Shown: piece after piece, positions 56,499 to 57,817 of the stretch
Layout: each line of letters opens with the position of its first letter
Position numbering within the stretch: the first letter of the stretch is position 1
Origin: Bacteroidales bacterium
GTDB taxonomy: Bacteria > Bacteroidota > Bacteroidia > Bacteroidales > UBA7960
NCBI GenBank assembly: GCA_007134525.1
Contig: SLKR01000083.1
Location: forward strand, 1 to 57,817
Direction: 5' to 3'
Length of the DNA: 57,817 nt
Notes under the pieces: generated by a model
Seen by the model: only the letters and a program-made list of their open reading frames with translations
Told to the model about the DNA's origin: nothing
The model's database searches: none
Position numbers and translations under genes: made by a program

Positions 56499-56693
56499 TT
56501 ACAAAAAGAGACGGTAAAACTGTTCTAGAATGGAGCTAAAGGAAATATCCATCAGATAAACGATAAATGCGATTATCAGGGAAGCAATAGATACAACCAC
56601 TGCGCTACTCTGCAGCTCGCTCCATGAAGGCCAGGAAACCTTGTTGATCAACTCATCATAGGATTCACTGATATAGGCTCTGATTTTCTTCAT
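56499..56693 (-). CDS. secE: Preprotein translocase subunit SecE
   Basis: 64 residues, the short single-helix form. An amphipathic N-terminal region contains S-Y-D-E-L-x-N-K-V-S-W-P-S-W, followed by one membrane helix (V-V-V-S-I-A-S-L-I-I-A-F-I-V-Y). SecE clamps SecY in the inner-membrane translocon. It lies between tRNA-Trp and nusG, as in many bacteria. Confidence 0.95.
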   Translation of the reverse strand: MKKIRAYISESYDELINKVSWPSWSELQSSAVVVSIASLIIAFIVYLMDISFSSILEQFYRLFL

Positions 56694-56718
56694 AATTTAG
56701 GATCATTCTAATATTTTG

Positions 56719-56791
56719 CACGGGTGGAAGGAGTCGAACCCTCAACCAACGGTTTTGGAGACCGCTACTCTACCAATTGAGCTACACCCGT
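56719..56791 (-). tRNA. tRNA-Trp (anticodon CCA)
   Basis: A 73-nt cloverleaf. The acceptor is ACGGGTG/CACCCGT, the D arm GCTC/GAGT (one wobble), and the anticodon stem GCGGT/ACCGT with loop CTCCAAA. The T arm is GAGGG/CCTTC with loop TTCGACT (one wobble) and the discriminator is G. CCA is not encoded. It sits between tuf and secE in the same direction, probably processed from a tuf-secE transcript. Confidence 0.96.
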
Positions 56792-56797
56792 TTATAT

Positions 56798-56839
56798 GGC
56801 TTTCGCTGACAGTCTCAACCGGAGCCATCAACGAAAGCC
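56798..56839 (-). promoter_or_regulatory. 12-bp hairpin between tuf and tRNA-Trp
   Basis: On the minus strand GGCTTTCGTTGA pairs with TCAGCGAAAGCC (11 Watson-Crick pairs and one G-T) across an 18-nt loop. No T run follows, so it is more likely an RNA-processing or attenuation element than a terminator. It begins 13 bp after the tuf stop and ends 7 bp before the tRNA, well placed for tRNA release. Confidence 0.65.
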
Positions 56840-56851
56840 TATTTTGGGGTA

Positions 56852-57817
56852 TTAGTCAATAATCTCAGTTACCTGTCCGGCTCCTACTGTACGGCCACCT
56901 TCACGAATCGCAAAACGCAAACCTTTGTCCATCGCAACTTCTGCGATAAGGTCAACTGTAATAGTAAGGTTATCACCAGGCATAACCATTTCGCGTCCTT
57001 CCGGCAGTGTTATCTCACCTGTTACATCCGTTGTACGGAAGAAGAACTGCGGACGGTACTTGTTTCCGAACGGCGTGTGGCGTCCACCCTCTTCTTTCTT
57101 AAGTACATAAACCTCAGCCTTAAATCTCTTGTGGGGAGTTACAGAACCGGGCTTGCAAATTACCATACCACGTGAGATTGCATCCTTGTCAATACCACGG
57201 AGAAGCAAACCTACGTTGTCGCCGGCCTCCCCACGGTCAAGGATCTTACGGAACATCTCAACACCGGTTACAACCGACTTGAGTTTTTCTGCACCCATAC
57301 CAATGATATCAACAGGATCACTACTGTTTATAACACCTGTTTCAATACGGCCGGTAGCAACTGTACCGCGACCTGTAATTGAGAATACATCCTCAACAGG
57401 CATCAGAAAGTCTTTGTCAACATCACGCTTTGGCAATGGAATATGCTCATCAACCTCTTTCATGAGTTCAACGACTTTCTCAACCCATTTTGGCTCATTG
57501 TTTAGTCCGCCAAGGGCCGAACCCTGTACTACGGGAATATTGTCACCATCAAACTCATAAAACGAGAGCAGTTCACGGATCTCCATCTCAACAAGCTCAA
57601 GAAGTTCTTCGTCATCAACAAGGTCAACCTTGTTCATAAACACTACCAGTGCCGGAACACCTACCTGACGTGCCAAAAGAATATGTTCACGTGTCTGGGG
57701 CATCGGACCGTCTGTAGCGGCAACAACGAGGATGGCACCGTCCATCTGGGCAGCACCGGTAACCATATTCTTCACATAGTCAGCGTGACCAGGACAGTCA
57801 ACGTGCGCATAGTGACG
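56852..57817 (-). CDS. tuf: Elongation factor Tu (N-terminus cut by window edge)
   Basis: 321 residues are present of about 395; the first 70 or so, with the G1 P-loop, lie beyond the window. The frame is open to the last base. The G3 motif D-C-P-G-H is visible at the edge, then G4 N-K-V-D (within F-M-N-K-V-D-L-V) and G5 S-A-L. Domains 2 and 3 are complete, ending V-G-A-G-Q-V-T-E-I. It delivers aminoacyl-tRNA to the ribosome. It is first of the tuf to DUF3467 gene series read here. Whether another tuf copy exists is unknown. Confidence 0.97.
   Translation of the reverse strand, partial: RHYAHVDCPGHADYVKNMVTGAAQMDGAILVVAATDGPMPQTREHILLARQVGVPALVVFMNKVDLVDDEELLELVEMEIRELLSFYEFDGDNIPVVQGSALGGLNNEPKWVEKVVELMKEVDEHIPLPKRDVDKDFLMPVEDVFSITGRGTVATGRIETGVINSSDPVDIIGMGAEKLKSVVTGVEMFRKILDRGEAGDNVGLLLRGIDKDAISRGMVICKPGSVTPHKRFKAEVYVLKKEEGGRHTPFGNKYRPQFFFRTTDVTGEITLPEGREMVMPGDNLTITVDLIAEVAMDKGLRFAIREGGRTVGAGQVTEIID

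Overview
The window is chromosomal DNA from a member of the Bacteroidota, most likely a Bacteroidales- or Marinilabiliales-type anaerobe or facultative anaerobe. The clues are a type IX secretion (T9SS) sorting domain on a secreted protease, DUF4783 and DUF3467 proteins, an orphan MacB/FtsX-like permease, a DUF5695 secreted protein, TAnnTTTG-type -7 promoter elements, weak Shine-Dalgarno signals, and the gene order tuf / tRNA-Trp / secE / nusG / rplK / rplA / rplJ / rplL / rpoB / rpoC / DUF3467. The taxonomic placement is inference from gene content. No rRNA, CRISPR array, transposase, integrase or phage gene is visible.

Layout. 0-3.5 kb: a truncated YfhO-family membrane protein coupled to a GT4-like glycosyltransferase. 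3.5-7.8 kb: an SLC13-type transporter with RCK_C domains, DUF4783, rlmH, and a thioredoxin/thioredoxin-reductase-like fusion. 7.9-11.5 kb: a three-gene biotin-dependent carboxylase (biotin carboxylase, biotin carrier, carboxyltransferase), followed by tRNA-Val with a clear terminator. 11.6-12.0 kb: a gene-free stretch. 12.0-14.0 kb: hflK-hflC. 14.0-16.5 kb: a FtsX-like permease behind a candidate sigma-54 promoter with two palindromic upstream sites. 16.6-24.1 kb: YtxH, DUF5695 protein, two small membrane ORFs (one frameshifted) and a T9SS-targeted metzincin protease. 24.2-26.1 kb: a glyoxylate-reductase-like and 4-hydroxy-2-oxoglutarate-aldolase-like pair. 26.1-39.9 kb: housekeeping and metabolism (Nudix, mnmD, menA-like, methyltransferase, queA, acyl-CoA ligase, sulP, ftcD, rplS, trmD, a Rossmann oxidoreductase, TIGR02757, guanine deaminase, purine nucleoside phosphorylase).

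39.9-45.0 kb: a damage-response cassette. A LexA/CI-like XRE-S24 repressor is divergent from dinB (Pol IV), which overlaps a short, dnaE2-sized polymerase III alpha subunit. 44.9-57.8 kb: the transcription/translation block on the minus strand, from partial tuf to DUF3467. Two long hairpins lie inside it, between tuf and tRNA-Trp and between rplL and rpoB.

No wholly new multigene defence or mobile system was found. The most informative leads are the Trx-reductase fusion that lacks the usual NADPH 2'-phosphate motif, the sigma-54 control region, the self-cleaving-repressor/DinB/DnaE cassette, the small frameshifted membrane gene pair, and the aldolase/reductase glyoxylate module.
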